A stretch of DNA of 64,000 nt. It comes from Bacteroidetes bacterium UBA6183 (GTDB lineage Bacteria; Bacteroidota; Bacteroidia; UKL13-3). The translations under genes and the position numbers were made by a program. The stretch lies in the NCBI GenBank assembly GCA_002422865.1, contig DITN01000036.1, forward strand, positions 30,833 through 94,832, in the 5' to 3' direction. The notes under the pieces are model-generated. The model was not told the DNA's origin, searched no databases, and saw nothing but the letters and a program-made list of their open reading frames with translations. Positions 50,937 to 59,568 of this stretch are shown piece after piece (positions within the stretch are counted from its first letter, which is position 1; each line of letters starts with the position of its first letter).

Positions 50937-52553
50937 TTAACTATTGCTATAATCCATCGCGGCTTTTACAAACCTTACAAACAATGGATGTGGCGTGAGT
51001 ACCGTACTCTTGTATTCCGGGTGAAACTGTACACCCACAAAATACGGATGGTCTTTTATTTCTACGATCTCTGCCAATTTGGTATCCGGGTTAATACCTG
51101 TAATGCTCATTCCGGCTTTTTCAAACTCTTTGGCAAACTTGTTATTAAACTCAAAACGGTGACGGTGGCGCTCGGTTATTTTTGTTTTTTCGTAAGCTTT
51201 GTAAGCTTTACTGTCTTTACTTACCTCGCAGATATAAGTACCCAAACGCATGGTTCCGCCTTTGGCTGTAATTTTCTTTTGCTCCGGCATCATATCAATA
51301 ACCGGATGTTTGGTTTTTGCATTCATCTCGGTACTGTGGGCATCTTTATAACCCAATATGTGGCGTGCAAACTCAATTACACAGGTTTGCATACCCAAAC
51401 AAATACCAAAGAAAGGAATCTTGTTTTCGCGCACATATTTAACCGCGGCAATTTTTCCGTCAATGCCTCTATCACCAAAACCGGGTGCAACCAAAACGCC
51501 ATCCAAATGACCTAATTTTTGTTGGGCATTTTCATCGGTTATTAATTCGCTGTGTATATACTCTAACTTTACCTTGCACTCTTTGCTGGCACCTGCATGT
51601 ATAAATGCTTCGGCAATACTTTTGTAGGCATCTGGTAACTCTACATATTTACCTACTAAACCAATTTTAACTTCGTGCTTAGGGTTTTTATGGCGGGTTA
51701 AGAAGTTTAACCAACTATCCATATCAGGCTCGTTTTTAGCTGAAAGTTTTAGTTTGGTTAAAACCGTTTTATCCAACTTTTCTTTCAACATGGCCATCGG
51801 CACATCATAAATGGTTTGCATATCCAATGCTTCAATAACTGAGTTTGGCGTTACGTTACAGAATAAGGCAATTTTCTTTTTAATATCTTTATTAATTGGA
51901 TGCTCTGAACGGCAAACCAATACATCAGGTTGTATACCCGACTCCAACAATAATTTTACCGAGTGTTGTGTAGGTTTAGTTTTTAACTCATGTGCTGCAC
52001 TTAAATAAGGCAACAAGGTTAAATGCACCACCATACAATCTTCGGGTTTTAATTCCCATTTTAATTGACGTACAGCTTCTATGTATGGCAACGACTCAAT
52101 ATCACCCACAGTACCACCAAGCTCAGTAATAATAATCTCGTATTTACTACTATCACCAATCAGTTTCATCCTGCGTTTAATCTCATCAGTAATATGAGGA
52201 ATTACTTGAACAGTTTTACCCAAATATGCACCTTCACGTTCTTTTTGAATCACGTGTTGGTATATTCGTCCTGTAGTAACGTTGTTTTCTTGAGAAGTTG
52301 GCACGTTTAGAAAACGTTCGTAATGACCTAGATCCAAATCAGTTTCGGCACCATCATCGGTAACAAAACACTCACCGTGCTCGTAAGGATTAAGTGTTCC
52401 GGGATCCACGTTAATGTATGGATCAAACTTTTGAATGGTAACTGTGTAGCCACGTGCCTGAAGCAATTTGGCCAATGAAGCGGCAATAATTCCTTTCCCT
52501 AAAGAAGAAGTTACACCACCGGTAACGAAAATGTATTTTGGATTGTGCGTCAT
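50937..52553 (-). CDS. pyrG: CTP synthase
   Basis: 538 residues. The N-terminal synthetase domain starts YIFVTGGVTSSLGKGIIAASLAKLLQARG (P-loop), QKFDPYINVDPGTLNPYEHGE, DDGAETDLDLGHYERFL and ELGGTVGDIESLPYIEA. The C-terminal glutamine amidotransferase has IPFFGICLGMQTCVIEFAR (nucleophile Cys) and GVQFHPEYKS (His/Glu). It makes CTP from UTP, ATP and glutamine. The gene is complete; its last nine codons are copied at 49420-49449. Confidence 0.96.
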   Translation of the reverse strand: MTHNPKYIFVTGGVTSSLGKGIIAASLAKLLQARGYTVTIQKFDPYINVDPGTLNPYEHGECFVTDDGAETDLDLGHYERFLNVPTSQENNVTTGRIYQHVIQKEREGAYLGKTVQVIPHITDEIKRRMKLIGDSSKYEIIITELGGTVGDIESLPYIEAVRQLKWELKPEDCMVVHLTLLPYLSAAHELKTKPTQHSVKLLLESGIQPDVLVCRSEHPINKDIKKKIALFCNVTPNSVIEALDMQTIYDVPMAMLKEKLDKTVLTKLKLSAKNEPDMDSWLNFLTRHKNPKHEVKIGLVGKYVELPDAYKSIAEAFIHAGASKECKVKLEYIHSELITDENAQQKLGHLDGVLVAPGFGDRGIDGKIAAVKYVRENKIPFFGICLGMQTCVIEFARHILGYKDAHSTEMNAKTKHPVIDMMPEQKKITAKGGTMRLGTYICEVSKDSKAYKAYEKTKITERHRHRFEFNNKFAKEFEKAGMSITGINPDTKLAEIVEIKDHPYFVGVQFHPEYKSTVLTPHPLFVRFVKAAMDYSNS

Positions 52554-52764
52554 GTTTTACTGCGAGTTAATAGCAAAAGCCGGTTTAGAGTTATTGAGCG
52601 TGAAGCACTTAACTAGCAAACCATATAGCATTTTTAACTATATGGGATACAAATGTAATAAAATATTAGTGGGTAAAAAGTTTAATGTGATGCCCAAGCC
52701 AAACAATTTTTAAACAATTATGTGGGAAAGTAGCTAAGCACCATGTAATACAACAATTACGTGC

Positions 52765-53490
52765 TTACAATAATTTTAAAACACGCTCCAAATCGTCAGG
52801 TGTATCTATGGCTATGGTTTCCATATCGGTTTCTTTTAAAGCTATATGATAGCCATTTTCAACCCAACGCAATTGCTCTAAACTTTCAGCTTGTTCCAAT
52901 TGCCCCATTGGCAGCAGCGTTATTTCCGCTAAAACTTTTGTTCGGTATCCATAAATACCTACATGTTTAAAATAAGAAATATCAATACCGGGATTTCTAC
53001 GGTATGGAATGGGAGAACGGGAGAAATAGATGGCTTGATTATTTTTATTGGTAATAGCTTTAACCACATTTGGATTTCTCACTTCTTCTTCGTTGCTTAT
53101 TTTTTTAATTAAAGTAGCAATTTGGGTTGATTCATTATGGAAAGCCGAAGCCAATAACTCAATTTGTTTGGGATCAATAAAAGGTTCGTCACCTTGTATG
53201 TTAATTACAACATCGCATTTACCGGTATATTTCGATACCACTTCGGCACAACGATCAGTACCACTTTGGTGTGTGTCGGCCGTCATCAATACCTTACCAC
53301 CAAAGGCAATCACATGATCGGCTATTCGCTGGTCGTCTGTGGCTACAATTACATCACTTAATACCGAAGTTTTTTTGCATTGCTCATACACCCTTTGTAT
53401 CATGCTTTTACCACCAATATCAATAAGTGGTTTACCCGGAAAACGAGTTGATGCATAGCGTGCAGGTATTACTCCAATAATGTGTATCAT
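52765..53490 (-). CDS. kdsB: 3-deoxy-manno-octulosonate cytidylyltransferase
   Basis: 241 residues. It starts IIGVIPARYASTRFPGKPLIDIGGKSMIQRVYEQ, the CMP-KDO synthetase signature. Then VIVATDDQRIADHV, VINIQGDEPFIDP (metal and CTP contacts), KHVGIYGYR, and ESLEQLRWVENGYHIA are all in family order. It activates KDO with CTP for lipid A core assembly. It neighbours pyrG, the CTP maker. Divergent from rsmE, with minus-7 boxes for both genes in the gap. Confidence 0.95.
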   Translation of the reverse strand: MIHIIGVIPARYASTRFPGKPLIDIGGKSMIQRVYEQCKKTSVLSDVIVATDDQRIADHVIAFGGKVLMTADTHQSGTDRCAEVVSKYTGKCDVVINIQGDEPFIDPKQIELLASAFHNESTQIATLIKKISNEEEVRNPNVVKAITNKNNQAIYFSRSPIPYRRNPGIDISYFKHVGIYGYRTKVLAEITLLPMGQLEQAESLEQLRWVENGYHIALKETDMETIAIDTPDDLERVLKLL

Positions 53491-53516
53491 AAATTTTTGA
53501 TGCTAAAAATGCGTTT

Positions 53517-53524
53517 CAAAAATA
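53517..53524 (-). promoter_or_regulatory. kdsB minus-7 element TATTTTTG
   Basis: TAnnTTTG match, 26 bases upstream of the kdsB ATG. Confidence 0.45.
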
Positions 53525-53546
53525 ACCGAAAAAAACAGAAGTCAGT

Positions 53547-53554
53547 TATATTCG
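53547..53554 (+). promoter_or_regulatory. rsmE minus-7-like element TATATTCG
   Basis: TAnnTTTG with one T-to-C change, 3 bases before the rsmE ATG at 53558. Confidence 0.4.
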
Positions 53555-53557
53555 CAC

Positions 53558-54280
53558 ATGCATGTTTTTTATCAAACCGATTTAAGCCAAAATCAAATTG
53601 TACTCCGTGAAGACGAATCTAAACACTGTGTGCGTGTTTTGCGTTTAAAAAACGGTGATGAAGTGGATTTAGCCGATGGTAAAGGCACACATGCAAAGGC
53701 GGTTATTGTTGATGATCATCCCAAAAAATGTGTATTGCAAATAACAGAAAGTACCTTACATACACAGGCAGAATCGAGCGGAAGAGATTATTACCTACAT
53801 ATTGTTGTGGCACCTACCAAAAATTTCGACCGCATGGAGTGGTTTATCGAAAAAGCCACAGAAGCCGGTATAGATGAAATAACGTTTATAGAAACCGAAA
53901 ACAGCGAACGCGCCAAAGTGAATTTAGAACGTTGCGAAAAAATTGCCGTAAGTGCCATGAAACAAAGTAAACAATGGTATTTAACTAAAATAAATGCGTT
54001 GCAAAAAATTACCGATTTTTTTAAGCAAGATATGCAAGGTGCAAAGTTTATGGCTTGGTGCGAGACAGATGAAACTGCACTCATCAACCAAAAAATAAAA
54101 CAGCTAAATGGAAACCACATTACCATTTTAATAGGACCCGAAGGTGATTTTACTGAAGCGGAAGTAAAGCTTGCCCAACAGCATCAATTTATTCCGGTTT
54201 CGTTAGGTAAAACCATACTACGCACCGAAACTGCTGCGTTATATGCTTGTTTCACCGTTAAGGCAATACTATCAAATTAA
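53558..54280 (+). CDS. rsmE: 16S rRNA (uracil1498-N3)-methyltransferase
   Basis: 240 residues. N-terminal PUA-like domain (residues 1-70; ESKHCVRVLRLKNGDEVDLADGKG). The SPOUT methyltransferase domain follows with VVAPTKNFDRMEWFIEKATEAGIDEI, VSAMKQSKQW, ITILIGPEGDFTEAEV and the knot region PVSLGKTILRTETAALYA. It methylates U1498 of 16S rRNA. It starts 3 bases after the minus-7 box and is followed 25 bases later by the DUF4159 gene, which has its own minus-7 box. Confidence 0.94.
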   Translation: MHVFYQTDLSQNQIVLREDESKHCVRVLRLKNGDEVDLADGKGTHAKAVIVDDHPKKCVLQITESTLHTQAESSGRDYYLHIVVAPTKNFDRMEWFIEKATEAGIDEITFIETENSERAKVNLERCEKIAVSAMKQSKQWYLTKINALQKITDFFKQDMQGAKFMAWCETDETALINQKIKQLNGNHITILIGPEGDFTEAEVKLAQQHQFIPVSLGKTILRTETAALYACFTVKAILSN

Positions 54281-54293
54281 GTGAGTAAGTAAG

Positions 54294-54301
54294 TATATTT
54301 G
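54294..54301 (+). promoter_or_regulatory. Minus-7 element TATATTTG of the DUF4159 gene
   Basis: Exact TAnnTTTG match, 4 bases before the ATG at 54306. Confidence 0.55.
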
Positions 54302-54305
54302 AACC

Positions 54306-54962
54306 ATGTTAAAAAAATTAACACTGTTTGTTTTAGTTGCAATCACTTTTGCATTTGCTCCGCCAACCCTAAAAATGGCCAAGTTAAAGTATAATGGTGG
54401 TGGCGATTGGTATGCCAATAAAACTTCTTTGCCTAACTTAATCAGGTTTTGTAACCAAAACATAGGAACCAATTTTGTACCGGAGGAAGATGTAGTTGAG
54501 GTAGGAAGTCCGGATATGTTAAACTACCCTTTTGTGCATTTAACAGGACACGGTAATATTGTTTTAAGCAATGCCGAAGCCGAAAACTTGCGTAACTATT
54601 TAATAGCCGGAGGCTTTTTACATGCCGATGATAACTACGGTATGGATAAATTTTTTAGGCGTGAGATGAAAAAAGTTTTTCCTGAACTGGAGTTTGTAGA
54701 ACTCCCTTACAGCCATCCTATTTATCATCAGAAATTTAACTTTAACAATGGCTTGCCCAAAGTACACGAACACGACAGTAAACCTGCACAGGGTTTTGGG
54801 TTGATATACAAAGGTCGTTTGGTTTGCTTTTATAGTTATGAGTGCGATTTGGGCAATGGTTGGGAAGACGCAGATGTACACAATGACCCTGAAGCGGTAA
54901 GGCAAAAAGCATTGCAAATGGGAGCCAATATTGTGCAGTACGTTTTTTCTAAAAACAATTAA
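54306..54962 (+). CDS. DUF4159 protein, exported
   Basis: 218 residues. It has a signal peptide (MLKKLTLFVLVAITFAFAPP) and then the DUF4159 domain: MAKLKYNGGGDWYANKTSLPNLIRFCN, YPFVHLTGHGNIVLSNAEAENLRNYLIAGGFLHADDNYGMDKFFRREM, YSHPIYH, and C-terminal GLIYKGRLVCFYSYECDLGNGWED. The fold is related to class I glutamine-amidotransferase-like domains without a catalytic Cys (LTGHG). The function is unknown. Its stop is 2 bases from the convergent M28 peptidase gene end. Confidence 0.85.
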   Translation: MLKKLTLFVLVAITFAFAPPTLKMAKLKYNGGGDWYANKTSLPNLIRFCNQNIGTNFVPEEDVVEVGSPDMLNYPFVHLTGHGNIVLSNAEAENLRNYLIAGGFLHADDNYGMDKFFRREMKKVFPELEFVELPYSHPIYHQKFNFNNGLPKVHEHDSKPAQGFGLIYKGRLVCFYSYECDLGNGWEDADVHNDPEAVRQKALQMGANIVQYVFSKNN

Positions 54963-54964
54963 CC

Positions 54965-56134
54965 TTACTTTTTCATAAACCGTTTACGGCTTATTCCTTT
55001 TTCTTGGGTTGATATTTCTATAATATAAATACCATTTTTAAGTTCTTGAACTGAAACCGGTGTTTGGGTATTGGTTTGGAATGATGAAACCAAATTACCA
55101 TACATGTTATAAATGTTAATCTGCATATTGATGGCTTCATCGTTATCAATTAGCAATACATCTTCAACCGGATTAGGATACACCGCAAAATTATCGTTGA
55201 GTGACTGGTGCATCAAACCAACTAAATTTAAACTATCCATGGCTTCGTGTAACAAAGTTGTTAAACCTAATTTACTTACCGAAACAAAGTATGGAATATT
55301 CATGGTAGCCAACGAGTCGCTAGGGCGATGCCAATGTGGATTCATCAATGGACCATCGTAAATTTCGTTGATACCAACAGCTGTTAAATTATTTTGCCAA
55401 AAAGCACCGTGATCGGTGTTCGGATTTCCGGGGTTCATCAGTTTTGCTTTTAACGGAATATTGTATAACGAGATAATATTAATTACACGTTGTGCCAATT
55501 CTACCGAATGGCCTGATGAAGCGGTATGAATTTCAACCACACTATCATTGTTTAAACTCCATCCAATCATATCGTGGTTAATGTAACCCACCAATTTATT
55601 CATGTAATCCGGAGCAGAGAATTTACTGCCAACCAAATTTTGCTCTTCTTCGTCCCAAAAAGCAAAATGTAACGTAACCGGGAATTGATATTGCGCACAA
55701 ACCCTTACAGCCTCCAACAATGCAGCTGTACCGCTTGCGTTATCATCAGCCCCAGGATAAACAACTGTGAAATCAGGGTTAGAAGTACCAACTGCATCAA
55801 AATGTGCGCCCATCATCATAACCCTATCTGTTCTTCTTCCGGGTATTTTTGCTATGATGTTTTTACCTGTGCCACTAAATACCACTTCATCAAAAGCTAC
55901 GCCCCAACTGTTTAATTTTTGTTTGATGTACTCCTCAGTCATGGTGTTGCCGGTAGTTCCTTTATACCTGGTTCTTATGGTTTCGGTACCTACAGGTAAT
56001 AAGCCGCTAAGCTGTTTAACGTAAGTAACTAAAGAATCCTCACTAACTTGTTGTGTGATTTGTTGCACAATGGCGTGTTGTGCAAAAGCACTGAATGTGA
56101 TGAAATAAACAACAACAAAAAGCAATTTTTTCAT
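54965..56134 (-). CDS. M28-family metallopeptidase with T9SS sorting domain
   Basis: I start at the ATG at 56132-56134 (389 residues, signal peptide MKKLLFVVVYFITFSAFAQ). The zinc ligands of the M28 family are visible in order: MMGAHFDAVG (His), PGADDNASGTAALLEAV (bridging Asp), FWDEEEQNLVGSK (Glu catalytic and ligand), NHDMIGW (Asp) and PNTDHGAFWQNN (His). The C-terminal 70 residues, FAVYPNPVEDVLLIDNDE...NIYNMYGNLVSS...ELKNGIYIIEI, are a T9SS type A sorting domain. It is an aminopeptidase-type enzyme exported to the cell surface or medium. Confidence 0.93.
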   Translation of the reverse strand: MKKLLFVVVYFITFSAFAQHAIVQQITQQVSEDSLVTYVKQLSGLLPVGTETIRTRYKGTTGNTMTEEYIKQKLNSWGVAFDEVVFSGTGKNIIAKIPGRRTDRVMMMGAHFDAVGTSNPDFTVVYPGADDNASGTAALLEAVRVCAQYQFPVTLHFAFWDEEEQNLVGSKFSAPDYMNKLVGYINHDMIGWSLNNDSVVEIHTASSGHSVELAQRVINIISLYNIPLKAKLMNPGNPNTDHGAFWQNNLTAVGINEIYDGPLMNPHWHRPSDSLATMNIPYFVSVSKLGLTTLLHEAMDSLNLVGLMHQSLNDNFAVYPNPVEDVLLIDNDEAINMQINIYNMYGNLVSSFQTNTQTPVSVQELKNGIYIIEISTQEKGISRKRFMKK

Positions 56135-56176
56135 CTTACTAAGATACATTTAAGTTGATTAAAGATGCATGCGTTG

Positions 56177-57679
56177 CTATTTAAGTTTTTGCAACTCTCT
56201 GTTTGATTTTACCTTTATACTTTCATGATACTCCGCTTTGGTATAAAGGTCAACCTTAGTAAAATGCGATTTGGCTATTTGGCCAAAACCCATTTTTTGG
56301 TAGATATAACCCATGTACAAACAGGCATATGGAGCAAAATAATAGGTGGTATTTACTGGAGCATTTTTAACAACGTAAGTATAATAATCAATGGCTTTAT
56401 TGTATTTATTTTGTTCATGCAAAATGCGGGCATAGCGGTAGTGGTATTCCTGTTTTTGATAATCTGTTTTAAGCTGATCGGGATTACGTTGTTTAATGTT
56501 TTCTTCTGCCAACTGATAATATCCGCCATCAAACAATAAACGTGATTTTAAAATTATCAGGTCGTGCGTAATACCTAATTCAGTTTCACGCATAATATTT
56601 TTATCTTCTTCGCTATTGGTGCTGCCGTATCTTTTGCTCAGTTCACGATAAATCTTATACTTATCCAAATCGTTTTTTAACAAATAACACCAGCTGATTC
56701 TGCGGTAAGCATCTTTCATGTATAACTTACCTTTATAAAACGATACAAAACGTTTCAAACTTTGTTCAGCATCATCATCAAGTCTGTTTAGTTTAAACAT
56801 ACCCAAGTAATAATCCAACGCATAAAACGGCTCGTAATCTGAAGATTTGGGTCGGTGCTGAAGTACATGAATGGCCTCATCATTTTTACCTGATTTGCTT
56901 GCGGTATATGCACGTAAATACACGCTCAATAAATTGGTACTATAATCAGTTGTATGTTCGTTACAAAAGGCCCACGCCTTCTGTTTATCGCCAAAGTTGA
57001 GCATAAACAAAGTGTAATAAAACTCGGTGCTTTGTTTATCTAAAATAAACTCTTGATGGGAATCTCCTCTGAAATAACGTTGCAACAATTGCATGCCGCC
57101 ATCAAAATCACCGCTTAAACCTGTAACGCCTAATACCCATTTATAGTTATTGGGAATGGTTCCTAACAAAGTCCTGAACATTCCCACTGTTTTCATGCTT
57201 GGTTTAAAATCAGGGTATTTTTCAAAGTTTTCTTTGGCCAACTGATAGGCATTTCTGAACTCGAGCATTGCACCAACATACTCTTGGTTAAAACTTTTTA
57301 TGAATCCCCATTGTAAATGCATTTCGCTTTGAGTATACAAATAATAAGGAGAGCTGGTGGAGATTTTGCGAACTGCTTTCAAGCGTGCATCTTTAGCCTG
57401 TTCAATTTTCTTTAATTCGCTATAATCCTGCGAAGTAACTATGCGGTAATAATCAATATAGTTTTCTAAAAAAGGAATCGCAACATTATCAGGATGCAGT
57501 TTTTTTTCGGCCGATAACAATTGTTGGGCCTTATTTAAACGTAAGGCTGCGATGTGCTTTTGAGCTTCAATACAAACGGGCGAAAAGTAAAAATGATGTT
57601 GTGTATCAGCTTTAACAAATTGGCACAAAAAAAGGAGCACCAAGGTAATAACCATACGTGCTCCTTTAATACATATCAT
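56177..57679 (-). CDS. Secreted TPR-like hypothetical protein
   Basis: 500 residues. The start at 57679 gives a signal peptide with a basic n-region (MICIKGARMVITLVLLFLCQFVKAD); an internal ATG at 57655 would lack any basic residue. The rest is helical, with tetratricopeptide-like pairs (ALRLNKAQQLLSAEKKLHPDN, GAMLEFRNAYQLAKENFEKYP, YHYRYARILHEQNKYNKAIDYYTYVV, ACLYMGYIYQKMGFGQIAKSHFTKV). No enzymatic motif. It probably acts as a scaffold at the periplasmic side. The terminator of the upstream gene lies inside its first codons. Confidence 0.75.
   Translation of the reverse strand: MICIKGARMVITLVLLFLCQFVKADTQHHFYFSPVCIEAQKHIAALRLNKAQQLLSAEKKLHPDNVAIPFLENYIDYYRIVTSQDYSELKKIEQAKDARLKAVRKISTSSPYYLYTQSEMHLQWGFIKSFNQEYVGAMLEFRNAYQLAKENFEKYPDFKPSMKTVGMFRTLLGTIPNNYKWVLGVTGLSGDFDGGMQLLQRYFRGDSHQEFILDKQSTEFYYTLFMLNFGDKQKAWAFCNEHTTDYSTNLLSVYLRAYTASKSGKNDEAIHVLQHRPKSSDYEPFYALDYYLGMFKLNRLDDDAEQSLKRFVSFYKGKLYMKDAYRRISWCYLLKNDLDKYKIYRELSKRYGSTNSEEDKNIMRETELGITHDLIILKSRLLFDGGYYQLAEENIKQRNPDQLKTDYQKQEYHYRYARILHEQNKYNKAIDYYTYVVKNAPVNTTYYFAPYACLYMGYIYQKMGFGQIAKSHFTKVDLYTKAEYHESIKVKSNRELQKLK
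57627..57667 (-). terminator. Terminator of the Zn-ribbon gene, inside the next gene's first codons
   Basis: AAAGGAGCAC / GTGCTCCTTT perfect 10-base arms, 17-base loop, followed on the minus strand by seven T. The loop contains the internal ATG at 57655 and the stem overlaps codons 5-16 of the TPR gene. Confidence 0.75.
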
Positions 57680-57702
57680 AGTTTTTAAACTATAACTATT
57701 TT

Positions 57703-58455
57703 TTACAAAGTAATTTCTTCTGCCAATTGCGGGTCAACCAAAACACGACCGCAGTGTTCGCAAACTAAAATCTTTTTGCGCTGACGAATATCGGCCTGGC
57801 GCTGGGGTGGTATTTTAGAGAAACAACCACCACAAGAATTACGCTCGATGATAGCGATACCGATACCGTTTTTAACGTTTGCGCGAATGCCATTATAGCC
57901 ATTCAACAAACGAGCTTCGATACCAACAGTTGCTTTTTCACGCATGGTAAGATACTCTTTTTCTTCTTTCTCTGTCTCTTCAACAATGGTATCTAATTCA
58001 CCTTTTTTGTTTTTAAGGTCAATTTTACGCCCTTCTAATTCAGTTATTAGAGTGTCTTTTGAAGCTTTCTTTTGCTCAATATCAAACTGTAAGTTTTTAA
58101 TACGTTTTTCAGCCGCCTGTACCTCTAAACCTGCAATTTCAATCTCTTTGTTTAAAGCATCGAACTCACGGTTGTTTTTTACGTTCTCTAACTGTTTCTC
58201 GTATTTTTTAATATTGGCCTTTGCATCCATTATTTTGGTTTTGTTTGCCGAAATAGATGCTTCCATTTGTTTTACTTCTGCCTCTAAATTCTCGCTGCGT
58301 GTTTCCAAACCAGCCAATTCATCTTCTAAATCTGCAACTTCCATTGGCAATTCGCCACGTACCGATCTTAATTTGTCTATTTTCGAGTCAATAACCTGAA
58401 GCTTGTAAAGCGCTTGAAGTTTCTGTTCTACGGTTAACTCTGTGTTAGCAGCCAT
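57703..58455 (-). CDS. Coiled-coil protein with C4 zinc ribbon
   Basis: 250 residues. The first ~180 residues form a long coiled coil (heptads through LEDELAGLETRSENLEAEVKQMEASISANKTKIMDAKANIKKYEKQLENVK). The C-terminal zinc ribbon has two Cys pairs: NSCGGCFSKIPPQRQADI and LVCEHCGRVLVDP. This is the common C4-type zinc-ribbon family; members act as regulators or nucleic-acid binders, and the precise role is unknown. It lies 3 bases after the Nif3-like gene, so they form an operon, a neighbourhood that is conserved widely. Confidence 0.9.
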   Translation of the reverse strand: MAANTELTVEQKLQALYKLQVIDSKIDKLRSVRGELPMEVADLEDELAGLETRSENLEAEVKQMEASISANKTKIMDAKANIKKYEKQLENVKNNREFDALNKEIEIAGLEVQAAEKRIKNLQFDIEQKKASKDTLITELEGRKIDLKNKKGELDTIVEETEKEEKEYLTMREKATVGIEARLLNGYNGIRANVKNGIGIAIIERNSCGGCFSKIPPQRQADIRQRKKILVCEHCGRVLVDPQLAEEITL

Positions 58456-58458
58456 ATT

Positions 58459-59556
58459 TTAAATATAATAGTTTATTGGATTCGTGTTAATCTCTGATAA
58501 AATGACCGCGAAAGTAGGGAATTTTTTTAAAATTTCATCAGCTAATAAGTTAATTGTAAAAATTTCGCTCTCATAATGACCAATATCCGCTATCATCAAG
58601 CGATTTTCGGCATCAAAAAACTCGTGGTACTTAAAATCGCCTGTCACATAAGCATCTGCTTGAGCACCAATGGCATTTTTTAACAGAAAACTTCCTGATC
58701 CACCACAAACAGCCACCTTTTTTACTTTATCGGAGTAGGGCGTAAACCTAATTACATTCAGGTTCATGGCGCTTTTTAGGTGTTTTAAAAATGCCTCTGC
58801 GCTTAATTCTTGAGGTAACTCTCCAACCATACCACTACCAATTGTAGTATTGGTGTTTAAAATCGCATACACATCATAAGCCACTTCCTCGTAAGGATGT
58901 GCTTTTAGCATGGCCGGTATCACGTTATTTAACCTGGCATCATCAACCAAAACCTCCAATTTAAACTCGGGTTCTTGATGTTGTTTACCCACCTCGCCCA
59001 AAAAGGCATTACTTTTTTCGTTGCCTTTAAAAGTGCCTATTCCGGTTGAATAAAAACTACATTCGCTGTAATTGCCAATACTACCGGATCCTGCGTTAAA
59101 TAAGGCTTCTTGAACCACCTGTAAATGTGTTTGCGGTACAAACACACTTAACTTTTTTAAGGTTCCTGTTTTGGGAACCAAAATTTTTGTATTTATCAAC
59201 CCCAACTTTTCGCAAATCTTGGCATTTACACCATGTTGCACATTATCCAAATTAGTATGTATGGCATAAATGGCTATATCGTTTTTTATGGCTTTGATGA
59301 CGGTTCGCTCTACATAGTTTTTACCGTTTAGCTTTTTCAACCCACCAAAAATGATGGGATGATGCGCTACAATAAGATTACATCCTTTGGCTATGGCTTC
59401 ATCTACCACGGCCTCAGTGCAATCTAACGTAACCAAAATTTTGGTTAACTCACAATCTGCACTGCCGGTAAGCAAACCGCAATTGTCGTAGCTTTCTTGG
59501 TAAACCGGAGGAGCCAATTGCTCCAAATATTGTATAACTTGTTTTATGGTACCCAT
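58459..59556 (-). CDS. Nif3-like dinuclear metal-centre protein with YqfO insert
   Basis: 365 residues, longer than the ~250-residue NIF3 core because of an inserted PII/CutA-like domain (residues ~130-235, KLSVFVPQTHLQVVQEALFNAGSGSIGNYSECSF...), as in YqfO. Metal ligands are in place: NLIVAHHPIIFGG, YAIHTNLDNVQHGVN, and the C-terminal VTGDFKYHEFFDAENRLMIADIGHYESE. Some relatives are GTP cyclohydrolase I type 2, but the true role is unsettled. Operon with the Zn-ribbon gene. Confidence 0.92.
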   Translation of the reverse strand: MGTIKQVIQYLEQLAPPVYQESYDNCGLLTGSADCELTKILVTLDCTEAVVDEAIAKGCNLIVAHHPIIFGGLKKLNGKNYVERTVIKAIKNDIAIYAIHTNLDNVQHGVNAKICEKLGLINTKILVPKTGTLKKLSVFVPQTHLQVVQEALFNAGSGSIGNYSECSFYSTGIGTFKGNEKSNAFLGEVGKQHQEPEFKLEVLVDDARLNNVIPAMLKAHPYEEVAYDVYAILNTNTTIGSGMVGELPQELSAEAFLKHLKSAMNLNVIRFTPYSDKVKKVAVCGGSGSFLLKNAIGAQADAYVTGDFKYHEFFDAENRLMIADIGHYESEIFTINLLADEILKKFPTFAVILSEINTNPINYYI

Positions 59557-59568
59557 GTTGATTGCAAT

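Noticed and set aside
50988..51515. 175-codon open frame antisense to pyrG
   Set aside because: Shadow of the pyrG coding strand; composition (Cys, Phe, His-rich) is that of an antisense frame and pyrG is beyond doubt.
57944..58399. 151-codon open frame antisense to the Zn-ribbon coiled-coil gene
   Set aside because: Ser/Phe-rich antisense of a Lys/Glu-rich coiled coil, the usual artefact.
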